From Streptomyces sp. B21-105 (GTDB lineage: Bacteria > Actinomycetota > Actinomycetes > Streptomycetales > Streptomycetaceae), in NCBI RefSeq assembly GCF_036898465.1, contig NZ_JARUMJ010000001.1:7874001-7938000 (forward strand): DNA of 64,000 bases, in the 5' to 3' direction. A program made the translations under genes and the position numbers. This document shows, piece by piece, positions 16,443 through 24,938 of this stretch. The stretch's first letter is position 1, and every line of letters starts with the position of its first letter. The notes under the pieces are model-generated. The model did no database searches, was not told where the DNA came from, and worked only from the letters and a program-made list of their open reading frames with translations.

Positions 16443-17537
16443 ATGACGACTCCACGCATCGACATCGTGCACACCGGCGAACTCACGCCGGGCGACCTCG
16501 CCCTCTGGAACGAACTCCGAAGCGCCACGCCCGCCGCCCCCGCCAACCCGTTCATGAGCGCCGAGTTCACCCAGGCCGTCGGCCGGGTACGCCGCGATGT
16601 CCGGGTGGCGGTGCTGCGCCGCAAGCGGCAAGCGGTCGGCTACTTCCCCTACCAGCGGGGCCGATGGGGCCACGGCCGCGCGGTCGGCCTGGGGGTGTCC
16701 GACTGCCAGGGCGCCGTCCTGCACCCCGACGACGCACACCTCGACCCGCATCACCTCATGCGCGTCTGCTCCCTGACCGCCTGGGAGTTCAACCACCTGG
16801 AACACGGCCAGAACCTCTTCCTGCCGTACGCGAGGGGCCGGTTCGCGTCTCCCGTCGTCGACCTCGCACACGGCTACGAGGCGTACGAGACCCATCTGCG
16901 CGCCCACTCGCGCAGCCTGCTGAAGACGACCCGGGCCCAGGAGCGCCGCCTGGCCCGGCACCTCGGCCCGCTGCGGTACGTCCACGACGAACGCGATCCC
17001 GCGGCACTGCGGATCCTCGTCGGCTGGAAGTCCGCCCACTACCGGCGCACCGGCCGCCGCGACCCCTTCACCCAGCCCTGGATCGCCCGACTCGTCGACC
17101 TGCTCGCCGGCTCGGACTCACCGCACTGCTCCGGCGGCCTCTCGGTGCTCTACGCGGGGGACAGGCCCGTCGCCGCCCACTTCGGTCTGCGCTCCCGCAC
17201 GGTCCTCTGCTGCTGGTTCCCCTCCTACGACCGAACCGTCGCCACCTTCTCACCCGGCCGGATCCTCTACCTGCGGATGATCGAGGCCGCCGCCGCGTCC
17301 GGCATCCGGCTCGTCGACTTCGGCAGAGGCGAGGCCGCCTACAAGAACTCCTTCAAGACAGGTGACCTCCTGGTCCACGAAGGAGCGCTGCGCACGTCGG
17401 GCGCGGGCGCCGCCCTGCACTGGCTCCGCCGTGAGCCGCTGCGGGCGGCCCACCGGCTGGTGCGCGAACACCCCGCCCTGAAAGGCGCGGCGGTCCGCAC
17501 GCTGAGGGCGGTCGGCACGGTCCGGGACTCCGCCTAG
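16443..17537 (+). CDS. GNAT family acetyltransferase, CelD/BcsL type
   Basis: This 364-residue protein has the double-GNAT layout of CelD-like proteins (Acetyltransf_6). The N-terminal half contains LALWNELRSATPAAPANPFM. The C-terminal half contains RPVAAHFGLRSRTVLCCWFP, FSPGRILYLRMIEAAAASGI and LVDFGRGEAAYKNSFKTGDL, the last being the usual family signature. These proteins occur with exopolysaccharide or cell-surface genes, but here no such neighbours exist. The ATG at 16443 follows a ggaaccca leader. The gene is convergent with the TPP enzyme, with only a short CAGTGG hexamer repeat between. Confidence 0.8.
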   Translation: MTTPRIDIVHTGELTPGDLALWNELRSATPAAPANPFMSAEFTQAVGRVRRDVRVAVLRRKRQAVGYFPYQRGRWGHGRAVGLGVSDCQGAVLHPDDAHLDPHHLMRVCSLTAWEFNHLEHGQNLFLPYARGRFASPVVDLAHGYEAYETHLRAHSRSLLKTTRAQERRLARHLGPLRYVHDERDPAALRILVGWKSAHYRRTGRRDPFTQPWIARLVDLLAGSDSPHCSGGLSVLYAGDRPVAAHFGLRSRTVLCCWFPSYDRTVATFSPGRILYLRMIEAAAASGIRLVDFGRGEAAYKNSFKTGDLLVHEGALRTSGAGAALHWLRREPLRAAHRLVREHPALKGAAVRTLRAVGTVRDSA

Positions 17538-17551
17538 GCCGCGCGGGGGAC

Positions 17552-17579
17552 CAGTGGCAGTGGCAGTGGCAGTGGCAGC
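17552..17579. repeat. CAGTGG hexamer repeats
   Basis: Four to five CAGTGG/CAGCGG units lie in the 59-bp gap between two convergent genes. This is a simple low-complexity tract and no function is evident. Confidence 0.7.
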
Positions 17580-17596
17580 GGCGCATGCCGCCCGCT

Positions 17597-19420
17597 TCAG
17601 CCGCGGGTGTCGCCGCCCTGCTCCCGCCCCGGCAGGAACTCCTGCACCTTCGCCTTGAAGCCCTGCCGGATCATCGCGCCCCGGTCGGCGTCGCCCGCGA
17701 GAATCGACGCGGCCGTGGCCTCCAGCCGCTCCCAGGTGGTGTGCGGCGGGAGCGGCGGCACGGCCGGGTCGGTGAGGAACTCCACGACGGCGGGACCGTC
17801 CGCCTCCAGGGCCGCCCGCCAGGCCGCCGGCACGTCCTCGGGGCGTTCCACGCGCACCGCGGTCATCCCCAGCGAGCTGGCGAACCGCGCGTACGGCACG
17901 TCCGGCAGTTGCTGCGCGGGCAGGAAGGACGGCGCACCCTCCCCGGCGCGCATCTCCCACGTGCCCTGATTGAGGTCGCGGTTGTTCCAGACCGCGACGA
18001 CAAGACGCGGATCCCGCCACCGGCCGCGGTACCTGGCCGCCGTGATCAGCTCCGCGAGCCCGTTCATCTGCATGGCGCCGTCCCCGACCAGGGCGATCGC
18101 GGGCCGGTCCGGGTGGGCGAACTTCGCGCCGATGGCGTACGGCACCGCGCAGCCCATCGTCGCGAGCGTGCCGGAGAGGGACGCGCGCATGCCCGGCCGC
18201 AGCCTGAGGCAGCGGGCGTACCAGGTCGCGACCGAGCCCGAGTCGCAGGTGACGATCGCGTCGGACGGCAGCAACGGGTCCAGGACCCGGGCCACGTACT
18301 CGGGGTTGATCGGATCGGCCGACAGCCGCGCCCGGCGCCCGGACACCTCGTCCCAGCGACGGACGTTCGCGCAGACGGTGTCGAACCACTCGCGGCCTCG
18401 TTCCGCGCCCCGGATCATCGGAATCAGCCGGCGCAGGGTCTCCTTCGCGTCGCCGACCAGGTCCACCTCGTAGAGGTGAGCCGTCCCCGACGTCCGCGGA
18501 TCGACGTCGATCCGCACGCCGCGCGCCGTGCCGGCAGCCGGCAGGTACTGCGCGTACGGGAAGGACGAGCCGACCGTCAGCAAGGTGTCGCAGTCACGCA
18601 TCAGCTCGTACGAGGGCCGGGTGCCCAACGGCCCGATCGCCCCGGTCACGTAAGGGAGTTCGTCGCTCAGGACGTCCTTGCCGAGCAGCGCCTTGGCCAC
18701 GCCCGCGCCGAGCAGCTCGGCGATCCGCTCCACTTCCGCACGCGCCCCGGCAGCCCCCTGACCGGCCAGGATCGCCACCTTGTCACCGGAGTTGAGGATC
18801 CGCGCCGCCTGACGCAGGGATTCCTCCGACGGGACGGCCGCCGGGTCGCCGTCGGCCGGGCCGGTCGCCGTCGTCGTGAACTCGTCCTCGGGGGCGGCGC
18901 AGACGAGATCCTGGACGTCCGCGGGGACGACGACCACGGTCGGGCAGCTGCGCGCGTACGCCGTGCGGATCGCCCGGTCCAGGACGTCCGGCAACTGCTC
19001 GGGGGCGGTCACCGTCGCCGTGAACTCCGCGGCGACGTCCCTGAACAGCGCGTGCAGGTCCACCTCCCTCCGGTGCGCGCCGCCCGTCGTCGTCCCGTCC
19101 GCCGCCCGGTCGGTCGTCCCGACGATCGCAAGGACCGGGACGCGGTCGAGCTTCGCGTCGTACAGACCGTTCAGCAGGTGGACCGCGCCCGGCCCCGATG
19201 CTGCCGCGCAGACACCCAGCCGGCCGCTGAACTTGGCGTAACCGACCGCCTGGAGCGCGGACATCTCCTCGTGCCGCGCCTGTACGAATCGCGGCAAGTC
19301 CCCGGCCCGCCCCCACGCCGCGAGCAGGCCGCCGAGGCCGGCGCCGGGGTAGCCGAAGACATGCTCGACCCCCCATGCGCGCAACCGTCGCAGGATGTGG
19401 TCGGAGACTCTGGCGCTCAT
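17597..19420 (-). CDS. Thiamine-pyrophosphate-requiring enzyme (pyruvate oxidase/acetolactate synthase-like)
   Basis: This 607-residue protein has three TPP-family domains. The N-terminal pyrimidine domain includes HVFGYPGAGLGGLLAAWG, with ARHEEMSALQAVGYAKFSGR carrying the catalytic Glu. The central domain contains VAILAGQGAAGARAEVERIA. The C-terminal TPP domain has ALVGDGAMQMNGLAELITAA followed by NNRDLNQ (the GDG...N metal motif). Architecture and length fit pyruvate oxidase/dehydrogenase (PoxB-like) or an acetolactate synthase relative. The ATG at 19420 was chosen because it begins the conserved fold; the open frame continues far upstream without family sequence. A G-rich region lies upstream. 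Confidence 0.85.
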   Translation of the reverse strand: MSARVSDHILRRLRAWGVEHVFGYPGAGLGGLLAAWGRAGDLPRFVQARHEEMSALQAVGYAKFSGRLGVCAAASGPGAVHLLNGLYDAKLDRVPVLAIVGTTDRAADGTTTGGAHRREVDLHALFRDVAAEFTATVTAPEQLPDVLDRAIRTAYARSCPTVVVVPADVQDLVCAAPEDEFTTTATGPADGDPAAVPSEESLRQAARILNSGDKVAILAGQGAAGARAEVERIAELLGAGVAKALLGKDVLSDELPYVTGAIGPLGTRPSYELMRDCDTLLTVGSSFPYAQYLPAAGTARGVRIDVDPRTSGTAHLYEVDLVGDAKETLRRLIPMIRGAERGREWFDTVCANVRRWDEVSGRRARLSADPINPEYVARVLDPLLPSDAIVTCDSGSVATWYARCLRLRPGMRASLSGTLATMGCAVPYAIGAKFAHPDRPAIALVGDGAMQMNGLAELITAARYRGRWRDPRLVVAVWNNRDLNQGTWEMRAGEGAPSFLPAQQLPDVPYARFASSLGMTAVRVERPEDVPAAWRAALEADGPAVVEFLTDPAVPPLPPHTTWERLEATAASILAGDADRGAMIRQGFKAKVQEFLPGREQGGDTRG

Positions 19421-19469
19421 GGAGGGGGCCTTTCGGGGCCGGGGACGGAGAACAACGCGCATCGGACGT

Positions 19470-19585
19470 GGGGTTGGGCTGGGGGCTGGGGGCTGGGGCT
19501 GGGGCTGGGGCGGGGTGAGGGTGAGGGTGGTGCGGGTGTGGGAGGGGTGCGGGCAGGGGCAGGGGCAGGGGCAGGGGCAGGGGCC
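19470..19585. repeat. G-run tract (GGGGCT/GGGGCA hexamers), potential G-quadruplex DNA
   Basis: More than a dozen runs of three to five G occur in about 115 bp, including tandem GGGGCT and five tandem GGGGCA units. It lies in the 396-bp interval between the divergent TPP-enzyme and sigma-factor genes. The rest of that interval shows no gene. Confidence 0.75.
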
Positions 19586-19816
19586 CGGCGGGTGGAGGGG
19601 TGTGACACGGGACGGGTGACCCGGACGACGGCGGGAAAACCTCGACGGTGTTTGGAGGCGGGCCCCGGGGGCAGGCGCAGCCTCAGTGCTTCGGACCGGA
19701 GGCGCCTCCGTGGGAACGCCGCGCCTCGCGGCCCCCGGCAGGCCCGGTCGGGCTGTTGTCGCTTCCCTCGGTGACCGGGTCGAACCCGAGCACTTCCAAG
19801 GGAGTTGCACCACCCG

Positions 19817-20614
19817 ATGGCGAACCGAGCGAACACGAGACACCACCCGCACGACGACGCCCCCGACACCGCAGACGCATTCCGCGAACTGGCCGCCCTG
19901 CCCGCGGGGCCCCGGCGCGACGCGCTGCGGGCCCGGATCGTCGAGGCCTGGCTGCCCATGGCCGACCGCCTCGCCGGACGGTTCCGCAACCGCGGCGAGA
20001 ACCACGAGGACCTGCGTCAGGTCGCCGCCCTCGGCCTGGTCAAGGCCGTCGACCGCTACGACCCCGCGCGCGGCAACGCCTTCGAGAGCTACGCCGTGCC
20101 CACCGTCACCGGCGAGATCAAGCGGCACTTCCGCGACCACATGTGGACCCTGCACGTGCCGCGCCGGGTCCAGGACCTGCGCAACCGCGTGCGCATCGCC
20201 GGCCAGGAACTCTCCCAGACCCTCTCCGGACGCCGTCCCACCGTCGCCGAGATCGCCGAACGCGCACAGCTCAGCGAGGACGACGTCCGCACCGGCCTGG
20301 AGGCGCTCGAGAGCTTCTCCGCGCTGTCCCTGGACGCGGAACCGCCCGGCAGCGACGGCGGGTACTCGCTGAGCGACGCGCTGGGAGCGCCGGACCCGGC
20401 GCTCGCCACCGTCGTCGACCGGGAGGCGGTCAGGCCCCGGCTCGCCGCCCTGCCCGAGCGGGAGCGGGCCATCCTCTACATGAGGTTCTTCGGGGACATG
20501 ACGCAGAGCCGGATCGCGGAGCAGCTGGGCATCTCGCAGATGCACGTCTCCCGCCTCATCAGCCGGTGCTGCGACCGGCTGCGAGAACAGGTACTGCAGG
20601 AACCGATGCAGTAA
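19817..20614 (+). CDS. SigB/SigF/SigG-family RNA polymerase sigma factor
   Basis: This 265-residue group 3 sigma factor has region 2 (LAGRFRNRGENHEDLRQVAA, then LGLVKAVDRYDPARGNAFES and YAVPTVTGEIKRHFRDH), region 3 (RRPTVAEIAERAQLSEDDV) and region 4 (LPERERAILYMRFFGDMTQS, then IAEQLGISQMHVSRLI). Streptomyces encodes many such paralogues controlling osmotic stress, oxidative stress and sporulation. No anti-sigma or anti-anti-sigma gene is adjacent. The ATG at 19817 was used, with AAGGGAG about 13 nt upstream; a TTG at 19805 is too close to that site. Confidence 0.92.
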   Translation: MANRANTRHHPHDDAPDTADAFRELAALPAGPRRDALRARIVEAWLPMADRLAGRFRNRGENHEDLRQVAALGLVKAVDRYDPARGNAFESYAVPTVTGEIKRHFRDHMWTLHVPRRVQDLRNRVRIAGQELSQTLSGRRPTVAEIAERAQLSEDDVRTGLEALESFSALSLDAEPPGSDGGYSLSDALGAPDPALATVVDREAVRPRLAALPERERAILYMRFFGDMTQSRIAEQLGISQMHVSRLISRCCDRLREQVLQEPMQ

Positions 20615-20825
20615 CCGCTGTAGGGACGGATCCAGTAATCGCTGGAGAAGCTGGTGTAGAAACCGCTGCGTGGAAATTGCCGAGGGACGGCGGCGGAGTC
20701 ACCCGCCTGGGGGCAGCCGTCCCGCCAATGGCGTCCGGCCGCGCGCGCCCGGCGGACCCTCGGGCTGTGATGGCGGTGGGGCAGGAACGCCCCGCCTTGC
20801 TGTCACCGGCTGAAGGAGCCGTCCC

Positions 20826-21566
20826 ATGGGTCGCACCGCCCACTTCCTCTCCGCCCTCGCCGTGGCCGGTGCCCTGCTGGTCGCCGCCGGACCGGCCGCG
20901 GCAGCCGACCCGTCGGCGGAGGTCAGCCCCGGCAGTGTCGCCCCGGGCGGCAGCGTCGCCGTGTCGGTCTCCTGCGGCGCCCTCGGCGTCGCCGCGCCCG
21001 AGAGCCTCGAGGCCACCTCGCAGGCCTTCGCCGACGGCGCGGTCAAACTGACCAAGGTCCCCGGTGATGACGCGCAGGCGGACGCCGCCTACCGGGGAAC
21101 CGCCCTCATCGCCCCCGCCGCCGCGCTCGAGGTGAGCCCCGACGCGGTCGGACCGGACGCCGCCTGGACCGTCGACGGCACCTGCCCGGCCGCGCCCGGC
21201 GGACCCGGGAAGCCATGGAGCGCGACCCTGGACGTCGCCCGCACCCCGGCACCGCCGTGCGGACCGGCCGCCGGAGCGTCCTGCCCCACCGCCCGACCTT
21301 GCCCGCAGCCCCTGAACGCCGCGCAGCCGCACCCCGCCGACTGCCGCACCGCACCGCCCTGCGGCCGGACCGAAGCGCAGCCCCGCGGCGCCGCGTCCCC
21401 CGCCGCCTGCCCGCCCGCGACCGTCGACCACGGAGTGCGGGCCGGCGCGGGAGGCGCCTTCACCGAATCCGTTCCCGCGCTCGTCGCCGGCGGTCTGCTG
21501 ATCGCGGGCGCGCTCGCCGCCGCCGTGCACCGGTTGCGCCGCCGAGACCGCGTCGGCGACGCCTGA
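20826..21566 (+). CDS. Secreted or membrane-anchored hypothetical protein
   Basis: This 246-residue protein has a clear signal peptide (residues 1-27, FLSALAVAGALLVAAGPAAA then AD). An extracellular region of about 190 residues, rich in Ala, Pro and Cys, follows. A C-terminal membrane helix (SVPALVAGGLLIAGALAAAV) ends in an Arg-rich tail (HRLRRRDRV). This topology fits a cell-surface protein without an LPXTG sorting signal. Eight or more cysteines after residue 140 (PCGPAAGASCPTARPCPQP) suggest disulfides. The ATG at 20826 follows GAAGGAG. It lies directly behind the sigma factor gene and may belong to its regulon; that is inference. Confidence 0.65.
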   Translation: MGRTAHFLSALAVAGALLVAAGPAAAADPSAEVSPGSVAPGGSVAVSVSCGALGVAAPESLEATSQAFADGAVKLTKVPGDDAQADAAYRGTALIAPAAALEVSPDAVGPDAAWTVDGTCPAAPGGPGKPWSATLDVARTPAPPCGPAAGASCPTARPCPQPLNAAQPHPADCRTAPPCGRTEAQPRGAASPAACPPATVDHGVRAGAGGAFTESVPALVAGGLLIAGALAAAVHRLRRRDRVGDA

Positions 21567-21673
21567 CACCGCCCGGCGGCGGCCGAGGGCCCGCGCTGTG
21601 ACCGGCGCGACGCGAGAAGCGGTCATGCCGCGGGCCGCACCGGGTACGCGCAACCCTGGGCGCACGAAGGCCC

Positions 21674-21727
21674 CGTACGAACGCCGGGCCTCGTACGAAC
21701 GCCAGGTCCCGTACGAACGCTTGGTCC
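21674..21727. repeat. Three tandem 18-bp CGTACGAACGC repeats
   Basis: Units CGTACGAACGCCGGGCCT, CGTACGAACGCCAGGTCC and CGTACGAACGCTTGGTCC start at 21674, 21692 and 21710. A degenerate start of a fourth follows. The array is in the 246-bp leader of the aminotransferase-fold gene. The CGTACG core is itself palindromic. Confidence 0.8.
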
Positions 21728-21812
21728 CGTAACGCACGCCCCGTCCCCTACGAGCGGGCATCAGGCAGGGCACCAGTCACGGCACCAGGCATGGACTGCA
21801 CCGGAGGGCCAC

Positions 21813-23060
21813 ATGCGGCGGACGGAACCGGAGGACCACGGCCCCGTTCGTTACGGCCCGCCGCTCCCCCCGGACGGCCTGCCGGTGCTGCCCGAACTCG
21901 CCTCGGCGCTGGCCGGGGCCGCCGGCCGCGCCGAGGGCGAGCCGGTCGGCGGCGGCGAGGCCCTCCTCGACGCCGCCCGCGGCTACTGGGCCCGGCGCGG
22001 CGGGCCCGCCGAACCGGGAGGGGTCGTCGCCGGACCCGGCGCACCCGCCCTGCTGCTCGCGCTGACCGCCGCGCTCGGCGGCGACGTCCTGGTGCCGCGG
22101 CCCTGCGCGGCCTGGTGGGCGCCGTACGCCCGGCTGCTGGGCAGGCCGGTGTTCCATGTCGCGACGCCCGCGGAGTGCGGCGGCGTCCCGGACCCGTACG
22201 CCCTGCTGGAGACCGTGCGCCGGGTGCGCGCCGAGGGCGGTGACCCGCGTCTGCTGGTGCTGTCCGTCGCCGACGACCCCACCGCCACCGTGGCGCCGCC
22301 CGAAGTGCTGCACGAGGCCGTGGAGGCCGCCGCGGGGGAGGGGCTGCACCTGGTCAGCGACGAGACCTGGCGCGACACCCTGCACACCCCGCAGGAGACC
22401 GTGCTGGTCAGCCCCGCGGAGATGCTGCCAGGCGAGGTCACCGTCGTCAGCGACCTGGCCGGGGCCCTGCTGCCCGTCGGCTGGCCGGCGGCCGTCGCCC
22501 GGTTCCCCGCCTCGGCCGTCGGCGACGCCCTGCACGCGCGCGTGCTCGACGTGCTGACCGCCCTCGACGCCCGGGTGGCCGCGCCGGTCGCCGCCGCGGC
22601 CGCGTACGCGCTGACCGAGCCGGAGCCCGTCACCGCGCGCGTGGCCGCCGCGGTCCGCCTGCACGCGCACGTGGCGCGGGAGATGCACGCCGCCGTGGTC
22701 GCCGCGGGCGCCCTGGCGCTGCCGCCCCGGGCCGGCCGTCACCTCTACGCCGACCTCGGCCCGCTGCGCGACGCGCTGAGCGCGCACGGCGTCGGCGACG
22801 CACAGGAACTCGAGGACTTCCTCTCCGCCCGGCTCGGCATGCCCGCGCCGGGCGGCCACCGCTTCGGGGACGACCTCAGCGCCCTGCACGTCCGGTTCTC
22901 CACCGGCATGCTGCTCAATGGCGCGGACGCCCGGCGCACGGAACGCCTCACCTCGCCCACACCGTGGGAACTGCCCCACGTGCAACGTGCGTTGACACTC
23001 ATGAGGTCGGTCTTCGACGACCTCCGTGACGAAGCTCAGCGACGGGAGCCTCCTCGATGA
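21813..23060 (+). CDS. Aminotransferase class I/II-fold protein lacking all lysines
   Basis: The 415-residue protein follows the fold-type I aminotransferase layout: GGGEALLDAARGYWARRGGP near residue 50, the AWWAPYARLLGRPVFHV beta strand, LHLVSDETWRDTL in the position of the conserved Asp, and PVGWPAAVARF where the region after the PLP lysine normally reads GWRLG. Remarkably, the translation has no lysine at all, so the internal aldimine to PLP cannot form. It may be a pseudoenzyme, bind a ligand non-covalently or have a structural role. Its stop overlaps the start of an MBL-fold hydrolase (ATGA), so the two are expected to be made together. The ATG follows a GGAGGGCCAC leader. Confidence 0.7.
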   Translation: MRRTEPEDHGPVRYGPPLPPDGLPVLPELASALAGAAGRAEGEPVGGGEALLDAARGYWARRGGPAEPGGVVAGPGAPALLLALTAALGGDVLVPRPCAAWWAPYARLLGRPVFHVATPAECGGVPDPYALLETVRRVRAEGGDPRLLVLSVADDPTATVAPPEVLHEAVEAAAGEGLHLVSDETWRDTLHTPQETVLVSPAEMLPGEVTVVSDLAGALLPVGWPAAVARFPASAVGDALHARVLDVLTALDARVAAPVAAAAAYALTEPEPVTARVAAAVRLHAHVAREMHAAVVAAGALALPPRAGRHLYADLGPLRDALSAHGVGDAQELEDFLSARLGMPAPGGHRFGDDLSALHVRFSTGMLLNGADARRTERLTSPTPWELPHVQRALTLMRSVFDDLRDEAQRREPPR

Positions 23061-24211
23061 CGCAACAGTCCGAGTCGACCACCACCAGCACGGTGACCGG
23101 CGGGGCCGTCGGCACCGCACCGTCGCCGTCATCGTCGCTGTCGCCGCCGTCGTCGTCATTGTCGCCCTTCGCACCGGCGCCCGCCGTCCCGCCGCTCGCC
23201 GAACCCCGGCCGCCGGGCGAGCGCCGGGTGTGGCCGCGGACCTTCCACGACCGGCTCACCTCGCCGCTGCCCGGCCTCAAGGCCATCGCCCGGTTCGCCC
23301 GCGAAGGCTCCGTGCGCCCCGGCAAGGAGGGCCTTGCCGACATTCCCCGACTGCCCTTCGCGCCCGCCCCGCTGCCCCGCGTGGACGCCCGCACCGTCGC
23401 CGTCAGCTGGGCGGGGCACGCCAGCTGGGTGGTGAGCATCGGCGGCCTGACCGTCCTGACCGACCCGGTGTGGTCCCGACGCATCCTCGGCACGCCGGCC
23501 CGGATCACCCCCGTCGGCGTCCCCTGGGGCGCGCTGCCGCGCGTCGACGCCGTCGTCATCAGCCACAACCACTACGACCACCTGGACGCCCCCACGATGC
23601 GTCGACTCCCGCGCGACACACCGGTGTTCGTGCCGGCCGGGCTCGGACGCTGGTTTCTGCGCCGCCGGTTCACCCGGGTCACCGAGCTGGACTGGTGGGA
23701 GGCGGCCGAACTGTCCGGCGTGCGCTTCGACTTCGTGCCCTCGCACCACTGGTCCAAGCGCAGCCTCACCGACACCTGCCACTCTCTCTGGGGCGGATGG
23801 GTGCTCACCGCCCCCGACGGCCGGAGCGTCTACTTCGCCGGGGACACCGGCTACGGCCACTGGTTCTCCCGTATCGGCCGACGCCACCCCGGGATCGACC
23901 TGGCACTGCTGCCGATCGGCGCCTACAACCCCCGTTGGTGGCTCGCAGACGTGCACTGCGACCCGGAGGAGGCGGTCCGTGCCGCCCTCGACCTCGGCGC
24001 GCGGCGCATGGCACCCATGCACTGGGGCACCTTCGTGCTGTCCGCCGAGCCCGTCCTCGAACCCCTCACGCGTGTGCGGGCCGCCTGGCAGAAGGCGGGC
24101 CTGGACCGCGACGACCTGTGGGACCTGCCGGTGGGAGGCTCGCGGATCCTGGACCAGGGGCGCGCGAGTGCGAGAACGGCGCCGTCCGACCGGAGGGCGG
24201 ACGGGATGTGA
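23057..24211 (+). CDS. MBL-fold metallo-hydrolase (NAPE-PLD-like)
   Basis: This 384-residue metallo-beta-lactamase-fold hydrolase carries the metal motif SHNHYDHLDA (HxHxDH), then VPSHHWSKR, YFAGDTGYG with the bridging Asp, and PMHWGTF with a further His. These are the features of the N-acyl-phosphatidylethanolamine phospholipase D-like group. The first 60 residues are a Ser/Pro/Thr-rich low-complexity leader, without a signal peptide. The ATG overlaps the stop of the preceding lysine-free protein by 4 nt. The substrate is unknown; a phosphodiester or lipid is inferred from the family. Confidence 0.85.
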   Translation: MTQQSESTTTSTVTGGAVGTAPSPSSSLSPPSSSLSPFAPAPAVPPLAEPRPPGERRVWPRTFHDRLTSPLPGLKAIARFAREGSVRPGKEGLADIPRLPFAPAPLPRVDARTVAVSWAGHASWVVSIGGLTVLTDPVWSRRILGTPARITPVGVPWGALPRVDAVVISHNHYDHLDAPTMRRLPRDTPVFVPAGLGRWFLRRRFTRVTELDWWEAAELSGVRFDFVPSHHWSKRSLTDTCHSLWGGWVLTAPDGRSVYFAGDTGYGHWFSRIGRRHPGIDLALLPIGAYNPRWWLADVHCDPEEAVRAALDLGARRMAPMHWGTFVLSAEPVLEPLTRVRAAWQKAGLDRDDLWDLPVGGSRILDQGRASARTAPSDRRADGM

Positions 24212-24234
24212 CGGGATGTGACGGGACTTGACTG

Positions 24235-24261
24235 GCTCTCGCCGCCCGGCCCGGCGGGAGC
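24235..24261. terminator. Hairpin between convergent MBL and DedA genes
   Basis: GCTCTCGCCG and CGGCGGGAGC pair over 10 positions with one G-T, enclosing CCCGGCC. The position between the two convergent stop codons fits a shared terminator. Confidence 0.6.
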
Positions 24262-24308
24262 GAACCCCCGACCCCCCGAACACCCCGACCCCCCGAACCC
24301 CCGGGCCC

Positions 24309-24938
24309 TCAGGCCGTCCGGGTCCCCTTCATCCGGCGCCACAGGCTCGGCGCCGCGCCGATCAGCACGGTCAGGGCGACCGCGGCGACCACGCCCTCCC
24401 ACGGCTCGGGGAACAACGAGCCGCCGAGGATGCCGATCAGCTGGTACGTCACCGCCCAGGCGAGACAGGCCGGAAGGTTGCCGCGCGAGAAGCGGCGCAG
24501 CGGCCACTTCGCCATCAGACAGGCCAGCATCACCGGGATCCGTCCCGCCGGCACCAGCCGGGACAGCACCAGCACCGCCGTGCCGTGGTCGGCGAGCTTC
24601 CCCTGCGCCTGCGCCAGCCGCTCCTCGGGCGCCCGCGAGCGGATCGCCTCCAGCCAGCGCGAGCCGTTCCTCGACCGCATCCCGCGCCGCCCCAGCCAGT
24701 ACAGGGCCGCGTCCCCGCAGAACGCGGCCAGCGATGCCGTCACGAATACCAGGAGCAGGGAGAACGGCGCCTTCTGATGGAACGCGACCACGGCCGCCGT
24801 ACTCACCAGTGCCCCCGTCGGCACCACCGGCACCAGCGCACCGATCAGCACCAGCAGGAACAGCGACGGATAGCCGAGCGCCTGCTGCGTGGCCTCCGTC
24901 GGTATGCCCGTCGTGACCACGACGGCCGACAGGGTCAC
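24309..24938 (-). CDS. DedA family membrane protein
   Basis: This 209-residue inner-membrane protein has the DedA/SNARE-associated domain. Segments LFLLVLIGALVPVVPTGALV near the N terminus, GDAALYWLGRRG, the motif SRLVPAGRIPVMLACLMA and WAVTYQLIGILGGSLF mark the family. DedA proteins act in lipid transport, for example of undecaprenyl phosphate or phosphatidylethanolamine, and in proton-motive-force homeostasis. The GTG at 24938 overlaps the stop of the upstream MBL-fold gene by 4 nt, so the two are translationally coupled. Confidence 0.88.
   Translation of the reverse strand: MTLSAVVVTTGIPTEATQQALGYPSLFLLVLIGALVPVVPTGALVSTAAVVAFHQKAPFSLLLVFVTASLAAFCGDAALYWLGRRGMRSRNGSRWLEAIRSRAPEERLAQAQGKLADHGTAVLVLSRLVPAGRIPVMLACLMAKWPLRRFSRGNLPACLAWAVTYQLIGILGGSLFPEPWEGVVAAVALTVLIGAAPSLWRRMKGTRTA

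Noticed and set aside
19421..20545. Upstream extension of the TPP enzyme frame on the minus strand
   Set aside because: It would overlap the sigma factor gene and reads through the G-run tract; the conserved fold begins at 19420.
23100..23170. Alternative-frame membrane helix (VAVIVAVAAVVVIVAL) over the start of the MBL-fold gene
   Set aside because: It arises from a GTC/TCG low-complexity tract; the frame used by the gene starts with a proper ATGA overlap and leads into the fold.
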